Assembly (NCBI GenBank): GCA_034231615.1
Contig: CM067316.1
Coordinates: 28,086,421 to 28,150,420, forward strand
Reading direction: 5' to 3'
Length of the DNA: 64,000 bases
Source of the DNA: Meghimatium bilineatum
Lineage: Eukaryota > Mollusca > Gastropoda > Stylommatophora > Philomycidae
The position numbers and the translations under genes were made by a program. Below the pieces are notes generated by a model. The model was not told where the DNA came from. It did no database searches and saw nothing but the letters and a program-made list of their open reading frames with translations. This document shows positions 11,601-23,633 of the stretch, one piece after another. Position 1 is the first letter of the stretch, and every line of letters starts with the position of its first letter.

Positions 11601-12330
11601 TCAGACAAACAGTCATCTTGAACGTGCAAGAACTCTGGAAGTATTTCTCCATTTTAAAAAAAAGGAATGCGACATAAACGTCAACCTGGAGCTGACAAAA
11701 GCTTTTACTCAATGTCATAGGAAACTAAAGCGACAAATTCGTACTCCATCGTGGGTTTATCAGCATCCCCATTATTACCATCCTCGTCGTAATTATCATC
11801 ATAACATTGATCTTGAGTATGTCACTATGTTTCTTTAATAAGTCATCGAGACCGGAATACATTTAAGCTATATTGACATTGAATACACATTAAGAACGTG
11901 CTGAATCTGAATAATGATCATTGTCATCAGATGCCGTCTCGCATTGATGAAGGCTGGCTGTCAAAGACCTCCAACATATTGAATCTCTTGCCTTGGTGGT
12001 GCAATTAGCTAGACTGTAACTTGATCATCTCATGATGTTTCCCTTCCTGTAAGTCTGGAGACCTGTACCACTGATTGCCGCGCCTCGATTCTACGTTCCA
12101 GCAATGTCTTCATCAAGACTTCATGTCATTGACTACTCACATTTTATGTAACCAGATCTAAAGGTATTCAATGTGTGTTCTAATTGTTTGTTCATTGTCA
12201 ATGTTTCTGAGTCATACATTAATATTGAATAGCTGCAATATTTTTATAACTATTATTTTTAGTTTATGGTTTCTTTCTTAACCATTGATAGATTTGTTTG
12301 AACAATGGCTTTCATTTATGAAAACCTGTA
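11601..12330. other. Unassigned sequence
   Basis: No element ends, coding motifs or tandem structure recognised. Confidence 0.4.
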
Positions 12331-12334
12331 TTAA

Positions 12335-13320
12335 ACTGTATGAAAGTTTGTGCATGAGAGTTATAAATATTTGTGTACGAGATTTTATTAAGGTTTGGGT
12401 ATGAGACTATAAATGTATGTGCATAAGATTGTATGATTGTTTCTGTATGAGACTGAATGTTTGTATATGAGACTTATGAATGTTTGTGTATGAACTTTTA
12501 TTAAGGTTTGTATATGAAACTATGAATGTTTGTGTATGATATATTATGAAGGTATGTGTATGATATATTATGAAGGTTTGTGTATGAGACTTATGAATGT
12601 CTGTGTGTGAACTTTTATTAGGGTTTGTGTATGAAACTATGAATGCGTGTGTATGTATTACTACGGTCTATGTATGAAATATGGCTTAGAACCATGGAGA
12701 ATACCAATTAGAAGACATAATTGATGCCTTTGAGATGTGGATAGAGATGAGAAGTATAGGGAGAACATCACGGAAAGGGAAGAAAACAAACAATTCGTAT
12801 GAAGAATTATTAACGGGAAATAACGATCAAAAACATAAAATATTTTGGACATATTAAAAGATATGACACCTTGTTGAAGACCTTAGTTGAGGTTAAAGTC
12901 AAAAGGAGGTGAGCAAGAGGGAAGCAACATCGTGAGAGAGTAACATCGTGAGATGGACAGATTAATCTATCAGAGTGCTCCACCAAGACAAGAGAAAGGG
13001 TATGCTGCAATTCTGTTACAGCCAAGCTTCGTTGCGGAGATGGCTCTTAATAATGATGATGAGACTATGAATGTTTGTGTGATATTGTATAAATGATTGT
13101 ATGGATGTTTGTGTGATATTGTATAAATGATTGTATGGATGTTTGTTTATGAAGGTGTATAAATGATTGTATGAATGTTTGTGTGATATTGTATAAATGA
13201 TTGTATGGATGTTTGTTTATGAAGGTGTATAAATGATTGTATGAATGTTTGTTTATGAAGGTGTATAAAAGATTGTATGAATGGTATTGTGTGACTATAT
13301 GAATGTTTGTGTATGAGACT
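12335..13320. repeat. Degenerate tgtttgtgtatgagac minisatellite, interrupted
   Basis: Imperfect units built from atgaatgtttgtgtatgaga recur at 12335-12670 and again at 13055-13320, where a more regular 34-bp unit (tgtttgtgtgatattgtata plus aatgattgtatgga) is seen. The gap is filled by a LINE tail (12675-13050), so one array was probably split by an insertion. The minus-strand frame 13147-13638 reads through this array and is unlikely to be a gene. Confidence 0.75.
12675..13050 (+). pseudogene. LINE C-terminal fragment (family G)
   Basis: Frames broken by indels show the C-terminal end of a non-LTR polyprotein: a segment with AFEMWIEMRSIGRTSRKGKK, then LLTGNN, KIFWTY and a basic region, ending in codons for RRWLLIMMM over an aataatgatgatga tail. 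The order (EMW, FGH-like, arginine-rich region, tail) is that of RTE/jockey-like C-termini. Only this end survives, and minisatellite sequence flanks it on both sides. Confidence 0.6.
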
Positions 13321-15140
13321 GTATGAACGTAATGCTATATCAATGTTTATGATATTACTTGAGTCAAAGGGCATGATACCATATACCTTTGAATCAACAA
13401 CCAAACAATGTTTATGACATACGTGTGCATGTTGGATTATATGGATATCTACAATGATACGGACAAACAGTACGTGAAATGACATCTGATGAGGACAGTA
13501 CAGAACACACTCTGAAATACACACCTTACATTGATGGTCGGTCTCAACCAAGACTGTCATGGTACCGTTGATCTGCTTCCAATGAGTGGGGCACTCATGT
13601 CGTCTAAGGATGCTAATGCAGGAGGTGAAGGGAAACATGCCGACCTTAAGTATGTCCCTGTACTGGTCAACCTTATCCGAGACTGACTGGGTTTACACTA
13701 TTTGCTCAACATAATGAATAATTGGAAGACACACATTTGACCTCATGTTTCGGATGGTCATTCTGCGATGTTGAAATGAGCTCCGCTAGATACATACTAA
13801 TTCAATATATCCGAGAAAGTTATGAATTATCCAAATCCATACGTGTACACACAAAAATGAAGCATACAATACACAACTAAACAAACATGTTGCACACGCA
13901 GCACTAATCAGTCACGTCTTGAGATACGCCTGGAATAACATACGTTTCATGTAACTTTCATAAATAATTGACACAATTGAAAAATAGATTTGGCACTATG
14001 AAAGTTACATCCACATGTGAATCGTACAATATATTTGACAGCGTGAAGTTTAACCGCGTTTTTGTTCACAATGTTTTATGATCTGCTGTATTCCCTCTAA
14101 AACGTGATGAATCTTATTATCGCAAACACTTGAACTTATACTTGAGAATTATTAGATGTAAGACTACACGCTGTCGCACAAACAATAGTTACACTAGAAA
14201 TAACTAGCTCACTATCTAAACACCTGAAGCCAATCACCAAAATGACACACACACGGTCATGACTACACATGAAGATGGTGGTGTCGTCAAGTCTCGAAGA
14301 TAACAATACAAGATGTACGTAGAGATATGTGACCGTATCTCCTCCATCATATGCTCTGGTAGTCAGGAGACTGTATACACAGTTATGTCATTGCAAACGG
14401 GCACGTAGACACATCCTTCGGTACACAGTGGCAATGAAACTATGTCAGAGTATGTAGTTTGTTTTACAGGTACCCGATCACCGCTGATTCTAGTGACAGT
14501 AGTGTCACATATTTGTCTGGCTCGAACTAGGCCACGGGCTGTTTTATTATTCTCAATACTGGACCAATCCACTCAGTTCCCACGTTTCCAGTAATCTACG
14601 CCATCATTCTGTCTACATGAAATATCCAGGGAATTAATTAAAAGTGAGAGAGAGAGGGGGGATGAGAGGGGTTGTTAAAAAGGTGGTGCTACTGGATGTA
14701 TGCCGTCGATAACATATTCTCGACCACGAACAGATGAGTGCCCCTGTTTGCTTTTTTCACATTCTATTAAAAGTTAGTATTGTAACGAGGATAAAATGGT
14801 AGCTAAACAGAAAAATGGTAGAAAAACTCTACATTATTTCCAGACAATGCACAGAGATTGCAGACAGTGTGATATGACACTGTAGCACTTCGTTTATTAT
14901 AACTACAGTAATTCAGTATCAAAGCAACAATAGCCGTCATATGAAGAGTCTTAAATTGCGCTTATCTAAAACCAGGACGCCGTAACTTACCTGTGCTCAT
15001 ACCCGAGGTCGTACAAACCCAGAGTTGAAAACTACCCTGGATGTGGGATAATCTAACATGTAAATACATTGAGAACTCTTTGTTGTGTGTATATTATGAG
15101 TAAATATATACGTTACTGCCAGAGCATTGCCCAGGAGGTA
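13321..15140. other. Unassigned sequence
   Basis: About 1.8 kb without recognisable element parts. It includes a purine-rich stretch (gagagagag, about 14647) and several small frames without motifs. Confidence 0.4.
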
Positions 15141-15142
15141 AG

Positions 15143-15373
15143 ATGCCAACAACAGACAATAGACGTAACAGGGTCCTGTTGCTAAACGGACGTGGCATGG
15201 ATGTAATAAAATTGATCAAGACGATTCTCACTGTTGTATCACTAGTAATGAAAAAGCTGACGAATTGTCAAAAACAAGAGGCAACGAATTGTCAAAAACA
15301 AGAGGCAACGAATTATCAAAAACAAGAGGCAACATCCATCAGACCCGAGTACCTTAAAGATTTAGAGAAGTAA
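15143..15373 (+). CDS. Hypothetical 76-aa ORF with three in-frame octapeptide repeats
   Basis: I do not recognise this frame. It opens with a basic segment, has a hydrophobic stretch (residues 19-35, IKLIKTILTVVSLVM), and then three copies of an 8-residue unit (TNCQKQEA, the third TNYQKQEA) encoded by a 24-bp tandem repeat starting near 15259. It ends in a charged tail. The in-frame repeat keeps the frame open, but this can be chance since 24 is a multiple of three. No promoter, splice sites or homologue could be argued, so whether it is expressed is unknown. Confidence 0.15.
   Translation: MPTTDNRRNRVLLLNGRGMDVIKLIKTILTVVSLVMKKLTNCQKQEATNCQKQEATNYQKQEATSIRPEYLKDLEK
15259..15332. repeat. 24-bp tandem repeat, three copies
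   Basis: The unit is acgaattgtcaaaaacaaga plus ggca. The third copy has one change (att-atc). Confidence 0.85.
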
Positions 15374-15589
15374 AATCTCTGTTAAAACAATTTATGCAAC
15401 TTCAGTGAAGTGAACTAAATGAAAACGATAGCCCCGAGCAATACAATATTAACAAATTGAACATAACTGACAAAGTCAAGAACTTATTGATATTTCGACT
15501 AAGAACGTACCATGCCTTTTAAAAACACCAGTTTCGGTATCAGCAACTCTGCGGCTTGCATCTGCAGAGCAGCAACACACACCAGAGCC

Positions 15590-15770
15590 CATGCTGCCTC
15601 ATTGTATCAGCTTCACTGTTCTTCTTCAGCGTTCATTCTCAAACTCCAACTGGATCTCCTATGTAGTAGGACCATGATCCTACTAGATTTCCAGCAGGAT
15701 GTAGTCTAGAGAATGGAAATGCGTTGTGTCGCCGCTTTATACACATCCGTCGTCGGCGGAAACTTCGATG
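15590..15770 (-). mobile_element. LINE family F 3' end (R repeat, copy 1)
   Basis: On the minus strand this matches 63570-63720 and the split copy at 53166-54134. Shared blocks are cggcgacacaacgcatttcc, ctacatcctgctggaaat, a palindromic core (gtaggaccatgatcctac), gagtttgagaatgaacg and a gaagaagaa-type tail. At 63 kb the same sequence directly follows a LINE C-terminus, so I read it as the 3' UTR of that LINE family, here strongly 5'-truncated. Confidence 0.7.
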
Positions 15771-16031
15771 TTCAAAGAAAGACAATTTGTCCCACATGAG
15801 CTTCTCTGCAAAACAAGTTGTGGGGACCTTAATATTAAAACAAACCACTCTATACATGGCGAATATCCAACTGGATGTTGAACAACTGTAAGCAGAAGTA
15901 GAGGGACGAAAATGCGTACTTCTGAAAATATCCCAAAAACCAACAGTCAACAAATGGCCGGACGACTGGGCGTATCTTAGATGACGTCTGAACTGGTAAG
16001 TTGAGCGCTTAGAGGGTTGTTCAAGTGCTGT

Positions 16032-16166
16032 CATGCTAGTTCGCGATCACGAATCTGCTAGTTCATATTCAAGAATATGCTAGTTCGTAATCACGAATCT
16101 GCTAGTTCATAATCAAGAATCTTCTAGTTTATAATCACGAATCTGCTAGTTCATAATCAAGAATCA
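16032..16166. repeat. 22-bp minisatellite, about six copies
   Basis: The unit is tgctagttcataatcaagaatc, with an alternating variant (aatcacgaatc). Confidence 0.85.
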
Positions 16167-16179
16167 ATCGCTGAAATGC

Positions 16180-17575
16180 TACTGGGATGATGATGACGAT
16201 GATGATGTCTGCGGTGTGCCCGACTGTGATTAATGAGTTGTATGATAGAACTCTGCTTGGAATTGTCAACTGCACTCTGGGCATATGTGGGAAGAGCTTG
16301 TGGGGTATTATGCGGCTCTTGCCTTTCTTTTAGCGCGTTTTTGCTGCACAACTTGATCTTGGAGGTTCTCTTAAGTTGCTGTACCATTCTTGATTCTGTG
16401 ACATCAATCGGATCTGTCATGAGCAATATTCTCCCATGAATTTGTGTCCATTTTGCAGTGAGTCATTCATGTTTAATAGTGTCTTTAAAATGATTCTTAT
16501 GTTCTCCTGCCTTGTGGCGGACAGTCTGGAGTTCTCCTTATAACAACGTTTTTGGTAGACGATGAACTTTCATGCGGACCATGTGTCCTGTCCAGCGTCT
16601 CAGTGCATTCATCAACATTGTATGTATACTTGCCAACTTACATTTCATCAGTACTTCACTGTCTGATATGTTATACCACCAACGGATGTTGAGTATCTTA
16701 GGAAGGCAGCTTAGATAGAAGTGAATAAGCCTTCCAGCGTTTCTGGAATATACTGCTCATGTTTCACGGCATAAGGGGGTGATGATATAAATGCTGCCTG
16801 GTAATCTATGTATTTGGTGGTAGTTGTTATTCCCCTTATTTCGCAGTTTTCCAAATGTGGCACAAGCTTTCGTTATTCCATTGTTTATCTCAGTGTCAAT
16901 GTTTACATCTTCTGAGAGAGTGATGCCCAGGTAGTGACTGTTTGAAGCTCCTCTTCTTTGATCCTTTTATCGGGATAAAAGTGTCGTTTTTTTTTTGGTG
17001 TGGGTTGAAACATGGCCTGTTTTCTATGTATTGATGGTGAAACAAAAATGATCGCAGGCTTCGGATAATTGGTTCTGCATACTGTTGCAAAAACAGCATA
17101 CAATGCGCAGTCATCTGCATAGAGGAGTTCACTGACTATTGTTTCTCGCATCTTAGTTTTGGCTTGCAAACTCCAAAAATATAACGGGTTACTGTCTTTT
17201 ATGTATCTTACTTGTATTCATGATACGTTGCTTGATCTAGGTGCATCAGTAAGCATGGCATAAAACATAAGACTGAACCATGTTGGATCTATAAATCATC
17301 CTTGTTTTACCATATTTGTTGCAGGAAAGGATGGTGATGAGACTCCATCACTGGCCATCATACAACTGTCTCACTATGTTTACAAACTTTCGGGGATGCC
17401 AAATTTGGTGAGAACATCTACAGATCATCTCTGTTCACAGTGTCAAATGCCTTTGTCTACACATGTCGTAAAAAGTTCCCTTTTGTGTTTCTTGGATTTT
17501 TTCTTAAGTTAATGGCAGCAAAGATCATGTCCACAGTCCCACGGCCAGCACGAAATCCGCATAGTCTTTAAAGTA
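16180..17575 (-). pseudogene. LINE fragment with RT active site (family J)
   Basis: Minus-strand remnant of a LINE polyprotein. From high to low coordinates: a segment with TVNR-like and IPESL (about 17450-17380), MLTDAPRSS (about 17250), then an open stretch LQAKTKMRETIVSELLYADD whose catalytic YADD lies at 17110-17121, followed by AEV-like thumb sequence, VRMKVHRLPKTLL and GELQTV (about 16560) and a C-terminal SKNALKERQEPH. The last part runs into histidine-coding (ATC)n repeats near 16200, probably the 3' tail. Frameshifts and stops make it dead. It resembles families H and L in the window in its C-terminal layout. Confidence 0.75.
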
Positions 17576-17639
17576 ATATTCCCTGTGTGTGTCTGTGTTT
17601 GTCGGTTCAGCATTACACGAGCTAATAATTATAATACGA

Positions 17640-17830
17640 GATGTATTACACGAGGTAATTCGGAGAGCCTCTGTGTCGGTCAAAGTTCCAGGTTCGAATC
17701 CCGTTCAGAAAATTGTGCACCATGACCGTTCAGATAGCAGTGGCAAACTACTGAACTTAGTTATATTGCCTAGAGAAATGCTAAGTTGATGGCTACGCCA
17801 TGAAAAAGTATATGCTACAGTTTTTGTTTT
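17640..17830 (+). mobile_element. tRNA-derived SINE, family S1 (copy b)
   Basis: Contains a clear polymerase III box B (ggttcgaatccc, about 17692) followed by the S1 body shared with 9555-9735 (aaattgtgca, gaccgttcaga, ttatattgcctagag, aaatgctaagttgatgg, gtatatgctacag). The box A side is decayed. No coding capacity. Confidence 0.65.
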
Positions 17831-18160
17831 AAATAAGCAGTGTCATGGTTTAAGTTGCACAATATAGGTCTAGCACAACCGTTTTCGGCGTGAATATCTA
17901 CAGTACTACAGACCTTCTAGTTGAATTAATTTGGACCCAGTTCGTAACGTTTTTGATTATTGTTGGGATTTTAATTGGTCGCTATTTACATACGTGGAGT
18001 CGCATGCCAAAAATAGCCATGACCAACCAATAGATTTTCACGTAAATCGGAAACTAGTTCATGTTTACGATTTAGTTGACACTTCTCCTATACAGCCGAC
18101 TGTTTTCGGCATGTTTTCATTCGAGTGAGTTTCCCTTGTATCCTGTGACAGTCTTCCAAT
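17831..18160. other. Unassigned sequence
   Basis: No gene seen. A stretch near 17846 (catggtttaagttgc) recurs near 28451 in the same strand, so part of this may be repeat. Confidence 0.35.
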
Positions 18161-18167
18161 CTATTGA

Positions 18168-18214
18168 CAGGTGTGTGTGTGTGTGCGTGCGTTCGAGAAT
18201 GTGTTCGCGCGTGC

Positions 18215-18245
<31 letters not shown>

Positions 18246-18246
18246 C
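18168..18246. repeat. (TG)n microsatellite
   Basis: TG-dinucleotide tract with a few CG and TTCG interruptions. Confidence 0.9.
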
Positions 18247-18269
18247 CTGTAAGCTCTACGTCATGATAG

Positions 18270-18840
18270 TTTATCACCCACTGTGCCCTTGGACTTACTT
18301 TTCAAATTAAACCGTGACACTAAATAACAGTATGCAGGTTGGGAACGATAGGCAGAGAGCTGAATTGGGTCACAGCACGCGGGGCATTCCCATAAGTACT
18401 CCACCTTCCGCTCCAGCAGCCATCCCAGTGTACGTAAACTCAGAGTCCCTGTCAGGTGTTGATTGTGTGATCTTCGGGACTTCCCAAAAAATTTAATTTT
18501 CCTTCCCTCACCTCTAGATACTCCCATTTCTAACATTCTCTGTATTTGTACGTTCTCAGCCTCATTGATATCATCTGCATCTTGAAATGAACTTATGACT
18601 GCTTTCATTATGTCTGCTTTATCTCTTCTCAGCAATGTGCCGTCTATCGCCGCATTGTCTGCCAATAAGTCGGCTCTCTCGTTTCTTCTGACCCCATCAT
18701 GACCAGGGCAGTATATCCATGTAATGCTCTGGACAACTGAGTATTTCAATAAGTCCCCCCATTCTTTCCTTAGCATGAACTTTTCTATCTTGCGCAGCAT
18801 GCTTTGAGAGTCTGTGATTATTATCGAGTATGTTGATGTA
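18270..18840 (-). pseudogene. LINE RNase H C-terminal fragment (K1)
   Basis: The minus-strand open frame 18261-18800 carries the C-terminal half of a LINE RNase H domain: QSMLRKIEKF-like start, SITWIYCPGHDGVRRNERADL with the conserved histidine and last aspartate, then a C-terminal region (MLEMGVSRGEGRKIKF, LTGTLSLRTLGWLL, YLWECPACCD) with a CxxC. The last segment is a zinc-knuckle-like end seen in related copies. The same family recurs at 26140-27620 and, as relatives, at 38315, 42455 and 61270. The rest of the element is missing. Confidence 0.75.
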
Positions 18841-18844
18841 TCTT

Positions 18845-19245
18845 TATGTATGTATCATGTTGATGATATAATTATCATCCAAATAAGTGATAATTAAGTC
18901 AAGTACGTCTATCCAGCATCACTATGTGTCCTACTATCAGAAAACTCATCTGGCATAATTAGATGGTCCATAGTCCGATGTGCCGATGGTACAAAACACT
19001 TAATATCTGTCAGCCCGGTTGTATCGGAAACGCTCGATAGTAGAATGTGACTTGTATTGGTTCGTCCTCTTTTCCGAGATATCGAGCACTCATTCATTGA
19101 ACACCTCGTCAATGCTTCCACTAACATTTTTCAGTACAGACGATGTGACTGTCTGACATTTGTTATTTTTAGTAGCTGCGTTTGGGAGCATGTATGAGAA
19201 ACCGTGTCATATGATGCTAGTTGATAACTCAGCTCACTTTTACCT
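18845..19245. other. Unassigned sequence
   Basis: No element or gene recognised. Confidence 0.4.
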
Positions 19246-19249
19246 TTTT

Positions 19250-19470
19250 GAGTAGAAGAATTCTTCACCACGAATCTAACAAATCCTGCTGAGTAGAAGA
19301 TTTCTTCACCAAGAATCTAACATATCCTGCTGAGTAGAAGATTTCATCATAAAGAAACTAACAAACTTCTCTGAGTAGAGATGTTATTCGCCAAGAAATT
19401 AACAAACATCTCTGAGTAGAAGATTTCCTCTCCAAAACACTAACAAACCCTCTGCGTGAAAGATTTCTTC
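19250..19470. repeat. 41-bp minisatellite, five copies
   Basis: Units beginning gagtagaaga start at 19250, 19291, 19332, 19373 and 19414, an exact period of 41, with a decayed sixth unit. Confidence 0.9.
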
Positions 19471-19479
19471 TACTCGAAA

Positions 19480-20149
19480 ATTCACACCATAGAGTGTTGG
19501 GGTATTTTGGGTACAACATAAACTAACCTCACCACCTCTCCCCAAAGTATAAAAGAGGATACAAGAGACATGTGACTGCACACCATTCCTGGCGATTGAA
19601 GCAAACAAATAGAAATAAGTGAATGAAATATATGAGAAATAAACAAATATGCTAACCTGCAAATCATTTCAAATTACGTGCACCTTTAAAAACAAAACTC
19701 TACGACTTTCAAGAAAATAAATTGGACTTTTCAGAAACGAAACCTAGAATTAGTGATGTCATGTGATTTAAAATATACGCATTTAACTAGACACTATCAG
19801 ATTAAATTGCATATATTAACATAAGCCACATTCACAAAGTTCGCATAATGTAAACAATATGAGATGGTAATCGTAAACACAGGGTCAGGATATGCGGTTG
19901 CTCAGGGCAATCAGAAAACGGATACAAAGATTAGCATGGAAAGTGTCAAAAATGCATCAGACATTATGTGAATACGCTGATAATTCATTGGTGGATACAT
20001 AAATCGTTGGGAACTATTATATCACTTAGTTACCTCTTATTTCTACTTGGTCTTGAGTATGAGATAAAGGAGACATGTAGTCTCCTGCAAGCTACATGTG
20101 TATCTGTGACAACCATATACAGTTTGCAAAATTGAAGTATGAATATAAC

Positions 20150-20150
<1 letters not shown>
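19480..20150. other. Unassigned sequence
   Basis: No coding motifs or element ends seen. Confidence 0.4.

Positions 20151-20151
<1 letters not shown>

Positions 20152-20185
<34 letters not shown>
20152..20185. repeat. (TA)n microsatellite
   Basis: Uninterrupted TA tract inside a broader minisatellite region. Confidence 0.9.
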
Positions 20186-20189
<4 letters not shown>

Positions 20190-20640
20190 GGAAACTTCAT
20201 GTTTTACTGTGACAAAGACATATAGTCTGCACAATTCAAGTATAAATATGACAGAGACATATATACTGCAAACTTCAAGCATGACAGTGACAAAGACATA
20301 TAGTATGCAAACTTAAAATTTGACTGTGACAGAGACATATAATCACAAATCAATTTTGATTGTGACAGCGACATATAATCTATAAATTCAAGTCCTACTA
20401 TGACAAAGATAAACTGCCAAAAAAATTCAGGTTTGACTATAATAGTCAGCAAACTTCACGTTTTACTGTGCCACAGACATATAGTTTACTACAAACTTCA
20501 TGTTTGAATGTGATAGAGACATATTGTTTACTACAAACTTTAAGTTTGACTGTGACAGAAACATATGGTTTACTGCAAAATTCAAGTTTGACTGTGACAG
20601 AAACATATGGTTTACTACAAACTTCATGTTTGCCTGCTTA
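20190..20640. repeat. 42-bp minisatellite
   Basis: The unit pairs a catatagtttactacaaac block with tttgactgtgacagaga. The best copies near 20480-20620 have period 42; earlier copies vary. On the minus strand the 42-bp period is in frame, giving repeats of the type FVVNHMFLSQSNL in the frames 20204-20452 and 20463-20654. I regard these as fortuitous. Confidence 0.8.
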
Positions 20641-20659
20641 AACATTGTCCACATCAGTG

Positions 20660-21488
20660 GTTAGAAAAATATCGCCCGGGGGGTTGACATACGGTACGTC
20701 AAGCCGTTTTTCTTACACGTCAAACGTTTTAAAAATACAAAGTTGTGCCATGGCACCAGAGGTAAACAAAAACAATATTTGAAGATGCAAAGGATTAACA
20801 AAGTTTATGGCACCATACATCATGAAAATAGTTCAATCCTGCCCACCACCCCTAACAGTTGCTCACCATTGGTCTACATAATAAAATGTCTCTCATGAAC
20901 TGCAGTCTTCTTCATTATTCCCCATACTGCAAGCAGAAACAAAAGGAAACATTACCGTGGAACCCCAGATTTGATGTTGAACGGTTACGTGGTATTTCTC
21001 ATGTATTCTCTAAGCACTGTTGGAGTTCTTATGCCATTTTTAGTATGTAGGTTATCTTTTTAGTGAAATAACATTATGCATTTAGAAATTGTCCAATTTT
21101 GCATCTATGAAAGCTGTCACAAGAACTTCTTATACCAACTAACCCTATATTTTACTGATTGTACTACACACGTGTAAGAAATGTTTATATGCTCTATGCA
21201 TGACTAAGTTATCTGACATATATTTAACGGTGACCTTTTATGTTGATTTTAAATTTTTTGTTTATAAATAGGTTGATATCACTACTCTGAACTACCTTGT
21301 GTATCTGTTTGTGACATGCTTGGTTGAGTACAGTTATTCTATAATCTTGCTCCGTTCGTTGGTGCCCCAGGTACGACCGACACAGTTGATATATTTAACG
21401 AATTCATATGCCATAAATGTATACATATATTCCTTATAATTTCCTTCCACTGAGTCTGAAGTCGTATTGCTGAAGTCGGTTGGGCTTT
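20660..21488. other. Unassigned sequence
   Basis: No recognised gene or element. Confidence 0.4.
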
Positions 21489-21489
21489 A

Positions 21490-21491
21490 TA

Positions 21492-21549
<58 letters not shown>
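21490..21549. repeat. (AT)n microsatellite
   Basis: About 60 bp of AT dinucleotides with one interruption near 21502. Confidence 0.9.
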
Positions 21550-21551
<2 letters not shown>

Positions 21552-22150
21552 TCCGTGGTTATGCTAGTGTTCACCAAATCTGTCAACCATAACTACTATC
21601 ATTTCAGTGGAGACTACACAATGTTGCTATTTTCGTCAAATATAGCCTTTGAATACATCGAAGAGATTATTTCTTCTAATATATTTGTGATGACTACATT
21701 CGAAATAGAATGTACGAATCAGTTAGAACTAAATCTAATAACAAAGTAAAACATACGTGTTTTTCCCCAAGTATCTCAACGTATTTAGTCTGATGAAATA
21801 CACTAAGATACATAAGCATTTGAGTTTTAGTGTAACAGTAACTAAATTCCCCTACATAGTGTATGGTAAGCGAACAGTGAAAGCACGTATAAAAAGGAGT
21901 AAAAAGTAGTTTTACGGTGAATAATGCACAGAATAAACGTTTCTACAAACAGGTATTTCATCATAAAAGGGGCAACAAACAGAATGGCACATAGCATGTG
22001 TTTTTTTTCCTTTTCTTGATAAAGACCATGTGATCTGCACGTTGTTCCTGTATTGTTCAACATAAAACTGCTGGCAGTTTAACCATTGTTATATTTTTAA
22101 AACATTTATTTACCATAAAGTTCAAAGGTCTACATCAGCCTCCCGACACT
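21550..22150. other. Unassigned sequence
   Basis: Small frames without motifs only. Confidence 0.4.
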
Positions 22151-22154
22151 TGAT

Positions 22155-22262
22155 GTCTACGCAGTGTCAACATCATATAATTATGATAGTGTCCAGGTAG
22201 TGCCAACATCAAATAATTAAGACAGTGTCTACATAGTAACAACATCAAATAATTAACAGTGT
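22155..22262. repeat. About 36-bp tandem repeat, three copies
   Basis: Imperfect units of cagtgtctacatagtaacaa plus catcaaataattaaga. Confidence 0.7.
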
Positions 22263-22264
22263 CC

Positions 22265-22788
22265 ATAGCACTTCCATTCAAACGCCTGAACCCCATCTGT
22301 ATCTGCCATACTATGGCAATCTTTGACATCCAAATACATGAACAAGAAGTACATTTTTATATAATAATTTACTTTTCTTATATCACGTTTAATTGCTATG
22401 GCAAACATAACAATTGTGGATTTCTTGATATCTACAACATGCCTAAAAATATTGCTTGGACTAACGCCCGCGGTTGAAAGTTGCGTACCTCATCATAAGG
22501 GGTACATCGTACGTGTCTTGTCCTATCCATGTGTGTATCCATTAGGCGTCATGGGAAACCGAAATTTTGTTTCTGTTGTTAACAGTGATGCCGATGGCAA
22601 TACAACCTTGGTGGTCTGTTATTTCTTTGATGTCAACTATCCATCTTCGTCTGGACTTCTCTGTTTCTCTTTTCAGATGATCATCTGTTGAAGGATATCG
22701 ATTAAATGCGATCTGGTTCCATTACATTTAACTTAAATAAAACACAATTATTGCATATCTGTATCCATTTAAGTAAGTAAAGTAACTC
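22265..22788. other. Unassigned sequence
   Basis: No recognised gene or element. Confidence 0.4.
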
Positions 22789-22789
22789 A

Positions 22790-23042
22790 TAGCATTTATT
22801 AATGCAGTAGGGGTGTGAGATGTTAGCAATCTCACATTTCGGTGGCTCTGCAAATGAGGACGGTAGCCATCTCCTCTCCCTCGCAGTCTTTACTTCCCGG
22901 ATTAATCCGGTACCCATTTAAGGATGGGTCGACCCGGGAGCTGTTGCGATCTGAAAAATATTTCCGCCTCAACTGGAGAATGAATCCAAGACCACTCATA
23001 TACGAAACCAGTGCGTTAACCACTGCGCTACGCGGCTCCCTT
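22790..23042 (-). mobile_element. tRNA-derived SINE, family S2 (copy a)
   Basis: Read on the minus strand it starts gggagccgc and has a good polymerase III box A (gtagcgcagtggttaacgc, 23013-23031), then a weaker box B-like ggtcttggattcattc. The body contains ggattaatccgg, cgagggagaggagatggct and atgtgagattgctaacatct. The body recurs at 47835-48020 in the other orientation. A tRNA-like head without an acceptor fold and a long non-tRNA body identify it as a SINE rather than a tRNA gene. Confidence 0.75.
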
Positions 23043-23044
23043 AA

Positions 23045-23630
23045 TTCATTGTATCCAATGTATTTGAATGTGAAAACTTGTAATCTGTGACTATCAAGTC
23101 GGATGTAAGAATCACAGACACTACAACACACTATACATCAGTATTCTGTTATTTCTGTGTTGATCACCAAATGTCTTCTCGTAATATCATTTGGAGATGA
23201 GTTACTGAAGTTCTACATCTGTTGCGTTTATTCTCAAACTCCGACAGATTAGCAATATGCATTCCAGAAAAAAAATGTTTTATGTCGTGGTTTACAGCTC
23301 TTCTGTGATATCTACGCCTTTTAACCTGACACATCTTCAGAATGAATGGTTATAAAATAGTTTGATACTTCTGTTTGCAATATTGTTTTTCCCATGTCTG
23401 TCCTACTTTGGTTTCTCGTCCTGTAATTACATTTCCGTGGTTCTCTCAATTGTTCGTCTCTTTGTGTTTTTTTATATACATGTATTGTATAATGGATAAC
23501 ATTGATATTGCATGTAGTTTCCAATTGAATTTGTGGTTCCATTACGTATTTGTTCCTCCGTTTCTTAAAAAAACCATTTTGTTCGAAACGTCAATTATGT
23601 TCAACTTAAAACTGTTATTGAACTATACAC
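23045..23630. other. Unassigned sequence
   Basis: No clear element, although the left part of the following Tc1 element may lie here. Confidence 0.35.
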
Positions 23631-23633
23631 ATC

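Noticed and set aside
13147-13638. 163-codon minus-strand frame with histidine/isoleucine-rich C-terminus
   Set aside because: Its C-terminal half is the minisatellite read in reverse, and its N-terminal half has no recognisable domain.
22990-23042. Possible tRNA gene on the minus strand
   Set aside because: Box A is good, but the T-arm and acceptor stem are not complementary and a long repeat body shared with 47835-48020 follows, so it is a SINE head.
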